From Campylobacter massiliensis (GTDB lineage: Bacteria; Campylobacterota; Campylobacteria; Campylobacterales; Campylobacteraceae), in contig NZ_JACLZK010000002.1 in the NCBI RefSeq assembly GCF_014253065.1, positions 186,001-250,000 of the forward strand: a stretch of DNA of 64,000 nt. The letters are read 5' to 3'. Shown here in pieces: positions 46,413-55,635 of this stretch. How positions within the stretch are numbered: position 1 is the first letter of the stretch; each line of letters starts with the position of its first letter. The notes below the pieces were generated by a model. The model saw only the letters and a program-made list of their open reading frames with translations, did not search any database and had not been told where the DNA came from. Position numbers and translations under genes: made by a program.

Positions 46413-46426
46413 CTTTATGCTATAAT
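46397..46426 (+). promoter_or_regulatory. Sigma-70 promoter of cbpA-hspR
   Basis: TTGACA at 46397-46402 and TATAAT at 46421-46426 are both perfect consensus hexamers with an 18-base spacer, and TGC before the -10 adds an extended element. It is the best promoter in the window and lies 34 bases before the cbpA ATG. Confidence 0.85.
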
Positions 46427-46459
46427 CGCTATAAAATTAATTGACTATAAGGACATAAC

Positions 46460-47332
46460 ATGAGCAATAGTCTTTACGAAACGTTAGGGGTGTCCGAAAA
46501 GGCCACCGGCGACGAGATCAAAAAGGCCTATCGCAGGCTGGCTCGCAAGTATCACCCCGATATCAACAAAGACCCGGGCGCGGAGGATAAATTTAAAGAG
46601 ATAAACGCCGCGTATGAAATTTTAAGCGACGAAAAAAAACGCGCGCAGTACGACAGGCATGGCGACGCAATGTTCGGCGGACAAAATTTCCATGACTTTG
46701 CGAGCAGCTCGGGCATGGGGAATTTGGACGAAATTTTAAAAAATATCTTCGGCGGAGGTGGCTTTAGCGGATTTTCTAGTAGAAGCGGCTTTAGCGGTTT
46801 TAGGCAGACGGGCGGATTTAGTGGCTTTGATGACGATGAGGATCTGGACTCGCGAGCTAAGGTAACTATCCCGTTTGACGTAGCGGTAAAGGGCGGCGAA
46901 CACTCGATAAATTTTAACGGCGAAAACATCAAAATAAAAATCCCAAACGGAATCAACGACGGCGAAAAGCTACGCATAAAAGGCAAAGGTAGCGGCGGAC
47001 GCGGAGATCTGATACTAACCGTAAATATCGCGCCTAGCGACGAGTACGAAAGAGACGGCGACGATCTATACAAAGACGTACTGATTCCTCTAAAAACAAT
47101 GATGTTTGGCGGTAAGATAGACGTAAAAACGCCTAAAAAAGACGTCACGATAAAAATCGCCGAAAACTCAAAATCCGGGCAAAAAATCAGGCTCAAAGGA
47201 TACGGCGTCCAAAATAGAAAAAGCGGGATATTTGGCGATCTGTACTTGAGGGTGCGCGTGTCTTTGCCGGACGTAAATGCCCTAGACGGCGAGCTAGCCG
47301 AACTCATGAAGCAAAAACTCCCGGAGGCATAA
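46460..47332 (+). CDS. cbpA: DnaJ-like co-chaperone CbpA
   Basis: The N-terminal J domain contains YHPDIN with the HPD triad. A Gly/Phe-rich stretch follows ([17 protein letters not shown]), then two C-terminal substrate-binding domains. There is no Cys-rich zinc domain, which separates CbpA (type II Hsp40) from DnaJ. It works with DnaK. The gene is followed after 1 base by hspR and is part of the heat-shock operon seen in C. jejuni and H. pylori. Confidence 0.93.
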   Translation: MSNSLYETLGVSEKATGDEIKKAYRRLARKYHPDINKDPGAEDKFKEINAAYEILSDEKKRAQYDRHGDAMFGGQNFHDFASSSGMGNLDEILKNIFGGGGFSGFSSRSGFSGFRQTGGFSGFDDDEDLDSRAKVTIPFDVAVKGGEHSINFNGENIKIKIPNGINDGEKLRIKGKGSGGRGDLILTVNIAPSDEYERDGDDLYKDVLIPLKTMMFGGKIDVKTPKKDVTIKIAENSKSGQKIRLKGYGVQNRKSGIFGDLYLRVRVSLPDVNALDGELAELMKQKLPEA

Positions 47333-47333
47333 G

Positions 47334-47711
47334 ATGAAACAATACGAAGAACCGGTCTATCTAATAAGCGTCGTAGCCAAGGTGCTCTCCATACATCCGC
47401 AGACGCTTCGCCAATACGAGCGCGAGGGGCTACTAGAGCCATCAAGAACCGAGGGAAAGATGCGCCTTTACTCGGAAAAAGACATGGACCGCATCAAGAT
47501 GATACTGCGTCTAACGCGCGATCTTGGCGTAAATTTAGCGGGCGTGGATATCATCTTGCAGCTAAAAGAGCAGATCGAGCAGTCTGAGGTCATGATAAGG
47601 CAGATGAAAGAGGAGCTGGCTAAAATGGAGCAGGGCGGCGTGCCGTCTAAAAAAGCTCTAGTAAAGCGCAAAAATAGCTTTGATCTCATCTTTTACGATG
47701 ATAAAAATTAA
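47334..47711 (+). CDS. hspR: Heat-shock repressor HspR (MerR family)
   Basis: The N-terminal MerR-type helix-turn-helix is clear (YLISVVAKVLSIHPQTLRQYEREGLL, then RLYSEKDMDRIKMI), with a coiled-coil dimerisation helix and a basic tail. HspR represses chaperone operons, including its own, by binding HAIR elements. Length is 125 residues, normal. The ATG follows the cbpA stop with one base between. No HrcA gene is in this window. Confidence 0.93.
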   Translation: MKQYEEPVYLISVVAKVLSIHPQTLRQYEREGLLEPSRTEGKMRLYSEKDMDRIKMILRLTRDLGVNLAGVDIILQLKEQIEQSEVMIRQMKEELAKMEQGGVPSKKALVKRKNSFDLIFYDDKN

Positions 47712-47836
47712 TCCTTTTTATCCGTTAAAAAGGTAAAATCGGGTAAAATTTATTTACAAAACGCGCCAAATTTGAGGCTTTAAGGGCGCTAAATTTAGCC
47801 TTAAATTTGCCCCGCTTTGAACTCAAATGAGGGACA

Positions 47837-49282
47837 ATGTTAGAAACTTTTTTATTATTTTTTTCTATCCTACTTATCGCTTGTATCGTCTCTAGTAAGG
47901 TTTCAGATAGATTCGGTATCCCGTCGTTAGTCGTATTTTTGGCCGTGGGCATGCTCGCGGGCTCGGACGGACTGCTTGGGCTTGATTTTAACAATCGCCA
48001 AATCGCCCAAGACGTGGGCACTATCGCGCTTATTTTTATACTTTACGCGGGCGGACTGGATACGAATCTAAAATCTATCCGCCCTGTGATGGTAAACGGC
48101 ATCATCCTAGCGACTCTTGGCGTCGTGCTGACTGCGGGCATGATAGCAGTGCTCGTAAAATACCTACTAGGTCTTGACTGGCTAGAGGCGTTGCTTTTTG
48201 GCTCTATCATCTCCTCGACCGACGCTGCGGCGGTGTTTGCGATACTAGGAGCGAAGGAAATTTCGCTGCGAAACAACATTCGTCCGCTTCTGGAACTAGA
48301 GTCCGGATCAAACGATCCGATGGCGATCTTTTTAACCGTCACGATGCTACAAATCATCTCCATAGCCACGATTCCTAGCGTTCCCGATGTTGCGCTAACG
48401 CTGGTGAAGCAGTTTTTACTAGGCGGGCTGATGGGTTATGTGTTCGGCGTCGCGCTGCCCGGGCTTTTTAACCGCCTCAGGCTTGAGTACTGGGGACTTT
48501 ACCCCGTGTTTTCGATGGCTTGGGTGATGCTTTTATACGTGCTAGCGGGCAAAGTCGGCGGCAACGGCTTTCTTGCCGTATATATCGCCGGTATGTTTAT
48601 AAATAAAAAAGAGTTCGCGCATAAGAAAAATTTGATCGGTTTTCACGATGGTATCGCGTGGACGATGCAGATCGTCGTCTTTTTGACGCTGGGGCTTTTG
48701 GTAAATCCATCTCAGCTACCGGCCGTCGCGCTTGCGGGCATGGCGATCGCGTTTTGGATCATGTTCGTCGCGCGTCCTATGGGCGTTTTTCTCTCGCTTT
48801 TGCTCTCTAGGTACAATATCAAAGAAAAGATGTTTATCTCGTGGGTCGGGCTTCGCGGCGTCGTTCCTATCGTACTTGCGACCTATCCGTTCGGAGCAAA
48901 TTTGCCAAATTCGGAGCTGATTTTTAACACGATATTTTTCGTCGTGTTCGTTTCGATCATCATCCAGGGTATGACGCTGGAAAAGGCCGCGCAAAAATGC
49001 GGCGTCAAAGAAGAGGTCGTCACCGAAGAGGTCGAGATGTCGAACTTGCCGATCTTTTACCACACTTTACGCCAGCACACCATACGCTTTGACTCCGAAG
49101 TCGTGGGCAAAAACCTAGCCGAGCTCGAGCTTCCTAGCGACTTTTTGGTGCTACTTATCAAGCGCAAAGGCGAGTACGTCAAACCTACCGGCTCATCGGT
49201 GTTTGAAGAGGGCGACTTGCTGCTCATTCAGTGTGAGGACGAAAACAAATACAACGAAACCTTAAAGACGTTTACGGCGTAA
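47837..49282 (+). CDS. Cation/proton antiporter with TrkA-C domain (NhaP2/KefB-like)
   Basis: Residues about 1-395 form 12 or so membrane segments of a monovalent cation:proton antiporter, with conserved GGLDTNLKSIRPV, SSTDAAAVFAIL and ESGSNDPMAI segments. The aspartates in the last two are typical ion-site residues of the CPA1/NhaP2 branch. The C-terminus (about 410-481) is a TrkA-C domain (FDSEVVGKNLAELELPSDFLVLLIKR), a regulatory nucleotide-sensing module. C. jejuni calls the gene here kefB (Cj1231), but the pattern looks closer to NhaP2/CvrA K+/H+ antiporters. Confidence 0.88.
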   Translation: MLETFLLFFSILLIACIVSSKVSDRFGIPSLVVFLAVGMLAGSDGLLGLDFNNRQIAQDVGTIALIFILYAGGLDTNLKSIRPVMVNGIILATLGVVLTAGMIAVLVKYLLGLDWLEALLFGSIISSTDAAAVFAILGAKEISLRNNIRPLLELESGSNDPMAIFLTVTMLQIISIATIPSVPDVALTLVKQFLLGGLMGYVFGVALPGLFNRLRLEYWGLYPVFSMAWVMLLYVLAGKVGGNGFLAVYIAGMFINKKEFAHKKNLIGFHDGIAWTMQIVVFLTLGLLVNPSQLPAVALAGMAIAFWIMFVARPMGVFLSLLLSRYNIKEKMFISWVGLRGVVPIVLATYPFGANLPNSELIFNTIFFVVFVSIIIQGMTLEKAAQKCGVKEEVVTEEVEMSNLPIFYHTLRQHTIRFDSEVVGKNLAELELPSDFLVLLIKRKGEYVKPTGSSVFEEGDLLLIQCEDENKYNETLKTFTA

Positions 49283-49320
49283 ATTTGACAGAAACTTAGC
49301 CTTCGGTTTCGGTCAAATTT
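49281..49320 (+). terminator. Terminator made of inverted AAATTTGAC words
   Basis: AAATTTGAC at 49281-49289 pairs with GTCAAATTT at 49312-49320, and GAAAC (49291-49295) with GTTTC (49306-49310), with one A-G mismatch and a 10-base loop. The hairpin begins within the antiporter stop codon. Confidence 0.7.
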
Positions 49321-49355
49321 GACGCTAAAAGGCGCGCCTTGGTAAAGGAGTAAAT

Positions 49356-50162
49356 TTGGACTTATCCGCCGTTTCAAAGACGCTATTTATCCCGCTTAGC
49401 GCGCGAATTTTCGCTTCTAAAAATTTCCCCGAGTATTTTTACGACGAAAAGGCTCTGTCTCTCGAAAATATCGTGCAAACAAACTGCGAGTCCGTGCTAG
49501 AAAAATCGTCAGAATACGCGCTCATGGCATCTGCGGCTAGATACTACAATATAGACGGGATCGTGCGTAAATTTTGCGCAAGATATCCAAAATGCAACGT
49601 TGTTTATCTAGGTGCAGGGCTCGAAACGGCCTGCTTTCGTTTAAAAACCCTAAACGCTGCCTTTTACGAGATAGATTTGCCCGAGGTGATAGAGCTTAGG
49701 CGGCTTTTGCTTGGCGAGCGTCCAAACGAAGCGCTCATAGGCTGCGATATGTTTGACATGGCTTGGGCGCGAAGCATTGATAAAGGCTTGCTGACGCTAT
49801 TCGTAGCGTGCGGAGTGTTTCAGTATTTTACGCGCGAGCAGGTTTTAAATTTGATCCGCGAGCTTAAAAGCGCCTTTAGAAATGCCGAGCTCGTATTTGA
49901 CGCCACAAACGAAGCGGGCCTAAAGTACGCCAACAAATACGTAAAAAACGTCGGAAACGACGAAGCGGTAATGCGTTTTTGCGTCGAGGACAGTAGTAAA
50001 TTTGCGCTAAAAGCCGGCGTAAATTTGATAGAGGAGAGGGTATTTTTCGCCGATGCTCGCAAGATTCTTGCAAAAAGGCTCAAATTTACCACCCGCCTTA
50101 TAATGAAATTCGTAGATTTTACTAAGCGGGCTAAAATTTTACATTTTGATTTAAAATGTTAG
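49356..50162 (+). CDS. LCM-family SAM-dependent methyltransferase
   Basis: The 268-residue protein resembles leucine carboxyl methyltransferase and TcmP-type O-methyltransferases. The SAM site is NVVYLGAGLETACFRL, followed by FYEIDLPEVIELRRLL and the downstream LFVACGVFQYF. The start codon is TTG at 49356, after AAAGGAG. The C-terminal region is basic. The substrate is unknown; in bacteria the family methylates small molecules. It stands alone between convergent and divergent neighbours and may be accessory. Confidence 0.82.
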   Translation: MDLSAVSKTLFIPLSARIFASKNFPEYFYDEKALSLENIVQTNCESVLEKSSEYALMASAARYYNIDGIVRKFCARYPKCNVVYLGAGLETACFRLKTLNAAFYEIDLPEVIELRRLLLGERPNEALIGCDMFDMAWARSIDKGLLTLFVACGVFQYFTREQVLNLIRELKSAFRNAELVFDATNEAGLKYANKYVKNVGNDEAVMRFCVEDSSKFALKAGVNLIEERVFFADARKILAKRLKFTTRLIMKFVDFTKRAKILHFDLKC

Positions 50163-50300
50163 CCGACTAGCCAAGCTCAAAGTTTTTAAATTTTACAGTT
50201 TAGTAAAGCTCGGATAGTTTTATGTAGATCTATTTTCTTAAATTTACGTTCCGATCGCAGCGCAAGTTCGCAGCGTCAAAGTATTACGAGTAAAATTTAG

Positions 50301-50320
50301 AGCAGATTTTCATCTGCTCC
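50301..50320 (-). terminator. Terminator of the metY-type gene
   Basis: GAGCAGA at 50301-50307 pairs with TCTGCTC at 50314-50320 over a 6-base loop, 8 bases beyond the minus-strand stop. The following TAAATTTTA is a weak T-tract. Confidence 0.65.
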
Positions 50321-50328
50321 GTTTAAAT

Positions 50329-51600
50329 TTACTCCAAAGCCTGCGCGAGATCGGCGATGAGGTCGTCCGCGTTTTCTAGGCCAACGCTGATTCTGATTAG
50401 CTCCTTTGTTATGCCGGCTTTCGTTAGCTCCTCGGCGGAGAGCTGCTGATGCGTAGTGGAGGCCGGGTGCGTGATGAGCGACTTTGAGTCGCCGATATTT
50501 ACGACGATTTTAAAGAGTTTTACCTTGCCGAGCATCTTTACGGCGCGCTCATAGCTATCGGTTTCAAAGCACATTAGCCCGCTAGCCATACCGTCTTTGA
50601 AGTATTTTTGCGCCTTTTCGTGCTCCGAGTCGCTTTTTAGCGTCGGGTATGTTACGCGTTTTACGTATTTGTGCGAGTTTAAAAACTCTGCTATTTTGCG
50701 TGCATTTTGCGAGTGTCTCTCGATACGAACGCTTAATGTCTCAAGCCCCTGGATGAGCTGCCATGAGTTAAAAGGCGAGATCGTAGCGCCTATATCGCGC
50801 ACCAAAGCCACCCTCATGCGTAGCGTGTAGATGTCGAATTTGTCAGCCATCTGAGCGTAAACTAGCCCGTGATAGCTCTCGTCAGGCTCGTTAAAGTGCA
50901 TGTATCTGACGTTGCCGACTAGCTTGGCGTTTAAATTTTTACTAGCTACGACTGCGCCCGCTAGGCTTAGGCCTTGGCCGCAGATATATTTGCTAGCGCT
51001 ATGTACGACGACGTCGATGCCGTGATTTAGCGGCTGAAAAATGATCGGCGTAGGCACGGTGTTATCTGCGATCGTTACGACGCCGTGCTTGTCCGCGATC
51101 TCGACGATTTTTTTAAAATTCGGGATTGCGATTTGCGGATTTGATAGCGTCTCGAAAAATATCGCGCGCGTTTTGTTGTCTATCAAATTTTCAAGATCGT
51201 CCGCGCTGTCGCTGTCAAACACTCGCGCCTCGATGCCGAAACGCTTAAGCGTGTGCATGAAAAGAACCATCGTCCCGCCGTAAATTTTCTTTGCCACGAC
51301 GATGTTGTCGCCGACTGCGGCTAAATTTGCGATCGAGTAAAAAATCGCCGCCTGACCGCTAGCCGTCACGATAGAGGCCGAACCCTCCTCGAGTGCGGCT
51401 ATACGGCTCTCTAGCACGTCCGTCGTCGGGTTGCCGAGCCTCGTGTAGATGTGGCCCGGAGCTTCTAGCTGAAATCTCGCCGCGGCCATTTCGGCGCTAC
51501 CGAAATCATAAGCCGTAGTCTGATAAATCGGCACCGCCATGGCGCCAGGGCCAGCCTTTGTATCGTAGCCGTAGTGCGTGGCGATCGTCTCTTTTTGCAT
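50329..51600 (-). CDS. metY: O-acetylhomoserine sulfhydrylase (MetY-type)
   Basis: This PLP enzyme converts O-acetylhomoserine and sulfide, or a sulfide carrier, to homocysteine. The opening ATHYGYDTKAGPGAMAVPIYQTTAYDFGS is the MetY signature, distinct from cystathionine enzymes. The PLP lysine lies in HSASKYICGQG. The C-terminal SLITHPASTTHQQLS is also typical. Length is 423 residues, normal. It is divergent from the next genes and stands alone. Confidence 0.92.
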   Translation of the reverse strand: MQKETIATHYGYDTKAGPGAMAVPIYQTTAYDFGSAEMAAARFQLEAPGHIYTRLGNPTTDVLESRIAALEEGSASIVTASGQAAIFYSIANLAAVGDNIVVAKKIYGGTMVLFMHTLKRFGIEARVFDSDSADDLENLIDNKTRAIFFETLSNPQIAIPNFKKIVEIADKHGVVTIADNTVPTPIIFQPLNHGIDVVVHSASKYICGQGLSLAGAVVASKNLNAKLVGNVRYMHFNEPDESYHGLVYAQMADKFDIYTLRMRVALVRDIGATISPFNSWQLIQGLETLSVRIERHSQNARKIAEFLNSHKYVKRVTYPTLKSDSEHEKAQKYFKDGMASGLMCFETDSYERAVKMLGKVKLFKIVVNIGDSKSLITHPASTTHQQLSAEELTKAGITKELIRISVGLENADDLIADLAQALE

Positions 51601-51679
51601 TTTTTCTCCTTGTAAAATTTGCGCGCATTATAACCGCTAAAAGTTTAAATTGGTATAATTGGGCTTTTGAAAGGAAAAA

Positions 51680-52012
51680 ATGGCTGAACAAAACGACAAA
51701 TTTAAGCGCGTAAAATACCTGCGCGGTCTGGAAAAATTCGCAAAAGCGGCGATTAGCGCACTAAAAAGAGAGGATTTTAACGAGGACGAATTTCGCGCTA
51801 GGGTGGGCAAAAATGCCGAAATTTTACGCAAGATCGAGCCGGTTTTTTTAGACAACGCCTACTCGAAATCTCTTGAAAATTTCGTAAATTTAGTCGTAAA
51901 AGGCGGCGAGAGAAGCGAGCTAATAGCCTGCGCCAACGCGCTAGAAAAGCTAAAAAATCAAAAAACGTATAAAAAAGAAAAACATAGAAAAAAATATAAG
52001 GCCGAAGAGTGA
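51680..52012 (+). CDS. Conserved hypothetical protein, 110 aa
   Basis: This is a highly charged, helical protein with a very basic C-terminus (TYKKEKHRKKYKAEE) and no known motif. AAAGGA lies before the ATG, and the stop overlaps the HAD gene by 4 bases, so the two are coupled. C. jejuni has a small hypothetical gene (Cj1232) between the antiporter and HAD genes, which this may match. Confidence 0.75.
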   Translation: MAEQNDKFKRVKYLRGLEKFAKAAISALKREDFNEDEFRARVGKNAEILRKIEPVFLDNAYSKSLENFVNLVVKGGERSELIACANALEKLKNQKTYKKEKHRKKYKAEE

Positions 52013-52632
52013 AATGCGTGATATTTGACATGGACGGCACGCTCATAGATAGCGCAAAAGCTATCTGCGAGACGGTAAACGAAGTGCGGCGCGAGCTGGG
52101 GCTTCGTGGCGATCTGGCCGCGGAGTTTATCGTAAAGGCCATAAACGAGCCGGGGCGAAATTTGGGACTTGACTTTTACGGTATCGATAAGCCGGATATG
52201 AAGCTGCGGGATAACTTTGAAGCTAAATTTAAGAAAAACTACCGCGAATACGCCGAGGCATACGAGGGCGTCGATGGACTATTAGCCGGGCTAAAAGAGG
52301 CCGGGCATTTCGTCGCTCTAGCTAGCAATGCGCCGCGATATACTTTGGATGAAATTTTACAAAGAAGCGGGATATTTAAATTTTTTGATCTCATCGTCGG
52401 AGCGGATGAAAACGTACCTCAGAAACCAGATCCCGCGATGCTAAATTTGATATTAAAATCAGGCGAATTTGATAAAGCGATATTCGTCGGAGATAGTAAA
52501 AAAGATGAGCTTGCTGCACGCAATGCGGATATGAGATATCTAAACGTTTGTTGGGGTTTCGGTAGTCAAAGTCCAAGTTGCGACAATGTCTTTACGGTGG
52601 CTGAAGCAGCCCTATATATCGAGAAGTTATAA
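52009..52632 (+). CDS. HAD-family phosphatase, Gph-like
   Basis: The nucleophile motif DMDGTL lies at residues 8-13, motif II Ser/Thr in LASNAP, motif III Lys in QKPDP and motif IV in FVGDSKKDELAARNA. The helical cap lies between motifs I and II, as in phosphoglycolate phosphatase and related subfamily IA enzymes. Length is 207 residues. The substrate is not certain. The gene overlaps the upstream small gene (ATGA-type overlap), matching C. jejuni Cj1232-Cj1233. Confidence 0.9.
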   Translation: MKCVIFDMDGTLIDSAKAICETVNEVRRELGLRGDLAAEFIVKAINEPGRNLGLDFYGIDKPDMKLRDNFEAKFKKNYREYAEAYEGVDGLLAGLKEAGHFVALASNAPRYTLDEILQRSGIFKFFDLIVGADENVPQKPDPAMLNLILKSGEFDKAIFVGDSKKDELAARNADMRYLNVCWGFGSQSPSCDNVFTVAEAALYIEKL

Positions 52633-52720
52633 AAATTTAGCGCATTATAATGCGTATGATTTTAGGTAATACTTTACAAAAAATAATATGTATTTTAAGA
52701 TTCGAAAGGTTTTGAAATTT

Positions 52721-52978
52721 ATGGATTATGATATATTTTCTCAAAGTCCTAGAGAAAAATTCTTTGATATTTTATTTAACGCGAACAAAAACTTAGTCGA
52801 AAACGAGCTTGAAAAGACCTTTGAAAAATTTATCGCGATGAGCGAATTTTGTGAAAAAAGCGGCTTTGACGAAACGGCGCAAAATTCGTTTATTTTTCAA
52901 AATCAAACCCTGATAAATGAGCGTCTAAACGACATTTATATCGGGCTTAGTGGGGATATTTTAAGTCAAAATGAGTAA
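52721..52978 (+). CDS. Conserved hypothetical protein, 85 aa
   Basis: The frame is open from 52688, but the ATG at 52721 has GAAAGG upstream and gives a natural start (MDYDIFSQSP). The protein is acidic and helical with no signal or membrane segment. Its stop overlaps the start of the next gene by 8 bases. Position matches a small hypothetical gene of C. jejuni (Cj0539) ahead of the polyprenyl synthase. Function is unknown. Confidence 0.7.
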   Translation: MDYDIFSQSPREKFFDILFNANKNLVENELEKTFEKFIAMSEFCEKSGFDETAQNSFIFQNQTLINERLNDIYIGLSGDILSQNE

Positions 52979-53426
52979 AATAGCCGTTATATTTTCGTTG
53001 TTTTTATCGCTGGCTTTCAGTGCGGTAAATTTCGAGGAAGAGCACCTTTTTGAGCTCAAAAAAGACGAGTGGGCGCGGGTTTTCGTAACCAAAAAGGGCA
53101 CTGACGAGCGCGAGAGCTTTGATTTTCGTTGGACGCTTTTTGATAACACGAACATCATCGTGCATTCGCGCTACCGAAACTATCCTCGCCAGCTTGTTAT
53201 GTCGCTAAGACGCGGCCTTGAGACCTATAAGCAGACTTTGATACCTGATCTTAAGTTTCCGCCTAGCGACCGCGTCGCGCTTTATCTCGTTTTTGAGGAT
53301 TTTAAGCAAGGCATAGCGAAATTTCGCGTGCTGATAAACGATGACGAACAGCGCGTGGACGTGGAGTTTTTGGACCCGCCAAAAAAGCAGAGCGGCGCTC
53401 AAAATAGCGCGCAAAACGCAAGATAA
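52971..53426 (+). CDS. Exported conserved protein, 151 aa
   Basis: A signal peptide (VIFSLFLSLAFS) is followed by a beta-rich mature part (KDEWARVFVTKKGTDERESFDFRWTLFDNTNIIVHSRYRNYP) and a Gln/Ala/Asn-rich tail. I recognise no domain. It matches the exported protein Cj0540 in the same position. It overlaps the upstream gene by 8 bases and precedes the prenyl synthase by 23 bases. Confidence 0.78.
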   Translation: MSKIAVIFSLFLSLAFSAVNFEEEHLFELKKDEWARVFVTKKGTDERESFDFRWTLFDNTNIIVHSRYRNYPRQLVMSLRRGLETYKQTLIPDLKFPPSDRVALYLVFEDFKQGIAKFRVLINDDEQRVDVEFLDPPKKQSGAQNSAQNAR

Positions 53427-53449
53427 AAGCAAAATTTAAGTGAGCATAA

Positions 53450-54343
53450 ATGGAAAAAATCGATCTGATAATGAAAAATTTTATCGCTGAGCTTGGCTAT
53501 GAGCCTGCAAATGCGATGTTTGCTCGGATAAATTCGGGCAAAAAGCTGCGCTCTAAGCTGCTTTTAAAAATAGCGGGCGAGAGCGAGCAGAGTCTCAAAA
53601 TTTGCGCGATTATCGAGCTTATTCACCTAGCTAGCTTGCTTCACGACGACGTGATCGATGATGCCGACACCAGGCGCGGAAGCCCGAGTATAAACGCGAG
53701 CTTCGGCACCAAAAACGCCGTGATGCTAGGCGATATCCTCTACTCGAAGGGCTTTTACGAGCTGTCGAAATTCCCGCACGAGATCGCGGGCGAGATATCA
53801 GGCGCGGTTAGTAAGCTAAGCGTGGGCGAGATGATGGATGTGGATCTCTCGGCTAAATTTAACGAAGACAAATCCGCGTACGAAACGATGATCTACTACA
53901 AAACCGCCGTTTTGATCGAGGCTGCTGCCGCGGTCGGAGCGATGCTGGCAGGACTTGACACGTCAAATTTTAAAATTTACGGTAAAAATTTAGGCCTAGC
54001 TTTTCAGATAATCGACGATATCCTAGACGTCACGCAAGATGCCGAGACGCTTGGAAAGCCCAATTTTAGCGACTTTAAAGAGGGCAAAACGACGCTACCT
54101 TACATTTATCTTTACGAAAGCTTAAACGAATCAGACAAAGAGAAGCTAAAAAACTTGTTTAAAAAAGATCTGAGCGAGGCCGAGCGAGGCTGGGTGAGGG
54201 CGAAGATGAACGAAACGGACGCGATAAAAAAAAGCATAGAAGCGGCGAAAAATTTAGGCGAGCAGGCGATAGAATCGGTAGAAAAATTTAACGTAGACGG
54301 CCTAGAAAGTATCGTAAAATCAATGATAGATAGGGAATTTTAA
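53450..54343 (+). CDS. ispB: Polyprenyl diphosphate synthase, IspB-like
   Basis: This is a trans-prenyltransferase. The first Asp-rich motif is LHDDVIDDADTRRG and the second is QIIDDILDVT, both complete. The family builds the long prenyl tail of quinones; in Campylobacter that would be menaquinone or methylmenaquinone. Length is 297 residues, slightly shorter than E. coli IspB. Chain length cannot be set precisely from the sequence. The stop overlaps hemA by one base. C. jejuni Cj0541 is the counterpart. Confidence 0.9.
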   Translation: MEKIDLIMKNFIAELGYEPANAMFARINSGKKLRSKLLLKIAGESEQSLKICAIIELIHLASLLHDDVIDDADTRRGSPSINASFGTKNAVMLGDILYSKGFYELSKFPHEIAGEISGAVSKLSVGEMMDVDLSAKFNEDKSAYETMIYYKTAVLIEAAAAVGAMLAGLDTSNFKIYGKNLGLAFQIIDDILDVTQDAETLGKPNFSDFKEGKTTLPYIYLYESLNESDKEKLKNLFKKDLSEAERGWVRAKMNETDAIKKSIEAAKNLGEQAIESVEKFNVDGLESIVKSMIDREF

Positions 54344-55635
54344 TGCATTACGCAAGCGTGAGCTTTACGCACAAAAATACCGATATATCCGTGCGCGAAA
54401 AGCTCTCTTTTTCTAACATCGAGCGCAAAAACGAAATTTTACGCCTCATTAGCTCCAGCCAAAACATCAACGAGTGCATGGTGCTAAGCACCTGCAACCG
54501 CGTCGAGATCATCGCTAGCGTAAAGACGGTCGAAGGCGCTAGCAAGCACATCATTGCCTGCATGTCGCTCATCTGCGGCATCCCTTTTGAGGAGTTGCAA
54601 AGCAGAGCCGACGTCTACGAGGATAACGGCGCCGTGCACCATCTCTTTGCCGTTGCTAGCTCGCTAGATAGCCTAGTCATCGGCGAAACGCAGATCGCGG
54701 GACAGCTAAAAGAGGCATATAAATTTGCACGCGCTAACGGCAAATGCGGCGCAAAACTAGGGCGGGCGATGGAGTTTGCCTTTAAGTGTGCGGCGGAGGT
54801 GCGAAACAAAACCGAAATCTCCAAAAATCCGATCTCCGTTTCAAGCGTCGCGGTGGCGAAGGCAAAGGAAATTTTCGGTACGCTAAACGGCATGGTCGCC
54901 GTGATAGTGGGAGCGGGCGAGATGGCGGAGTTAGCCGCAAAACACCTAATCGCAAGCGGCGCGCGAACGATAATCATCAGCCGAAACAAAGAGCGCGCTA
55001 AAAATTTAGCCCTAACGCTGGGGGATAATAACGAGTACGACTCGCTTTCAAACGTAGCGCAGTACATAAATAAATATCAAATAATATTTTCCGCGACCGC
55101 CGCGCCGCATCCGGTTTTGATCGACGCGATGGTGGAGCCAAAGGAGTTTAAGCGTTACTTTTTTGATATAGCCGTGCCGCGCGATATCGCGATCACTGAG
55201 AGCGAAAATATCAAAATTTATGCCGTGGATGACCTGCAAGAGATCGTAAATAAAAACCTCGCCCTGCGAGAGGAACAAGCTCAGATCGCATACGGTATCG
55301 TCGGGCGAAATACGGCGGCGTTTTTCCAAATGCTGCGCGAGCTAGCCGTCACGCCGCTAATCAAAGGCATCAGAGAACAGGCCAAAGAGTGCGCCGAGAG
55401 AGAGCTAGCAAAAGCCCTAAAAAAGGGCTATCTAAAACATAGCGACAAAGAGGAGGCGTATCGCCTCATACATCAGGTTTTTAGGGCGTTTTTGCACGCA
55501 CCGACGATAAATTTGAAAAACCTCGCGGGCACTGCGGGAAGCGAAGCGCAGCTAAGAGCCGTCGGGAAAATCTTTGACGTCGCGGAGCAAACGCCGCAAG
55601 AAGAAAATAACGAATTTGAATGGGAGAACGAATGA
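54343..55635 (+). CDS. hemA: Glutamyl-tRNA reductase
   Basis: HemA makes glutamate-1-semialdehyde, the first committed step of tetrapyrrole synthesis in this pathway. The catalytic Cys is in STCNRVEI, near residue 50. [17 protein letters not shown] and the NADPH site [16 protein letters not shown] follow. Length is 430 residues, normal. It overlaps ispB by 1 base and proS by 4 bases, so the ispB-hemA-proS string is tightly coupled, as in C. jejuni. Confidence 0.96.
   Translation: MHYASVSFTHKNTDISVREKLSFSNIERKNEILRLISSSQNINECMVLSTCNRVEIIASVKTVEGASKHIIACMSLICGIPFEELQSRADVYEDNGAVHHLFAVASSLDSLVIGETQIAGQLKEAYKFARANGKCGAKLGRAMEFAFKCAAEVRNKTEISKNPISVSSVAVAKAKEIFGTLNGMVAVIVGAGEMAELAAKHLIASGARTIIISRNKERAKNLALTLGDNNEYDSLSNVAQYINKYQIIFSATAAPHPVLIDAMVEPKEFKRYFFDIAVPRDIAITESENIKIYAVDDLQEIVNKNLALREEQAQIAYGIVGRNTAAFFQMLRELAVTPLIKGIREQAKECAERELAKALKKGYLKHSDKEEAYRLIHQVFRAFLHAPTINLKNLAGTAGSEAQLRAVGKIFDVAEQTPQEENNEFEWENE

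Noticed and set aside
46552-47445. 297-codon minus-strand frame opposite cbpA and hspR
   Set aside because: cbpA and hspR are unmistakable on the plus strand; the antisense frame is a Ser/Pro/Leu-rich shadow.
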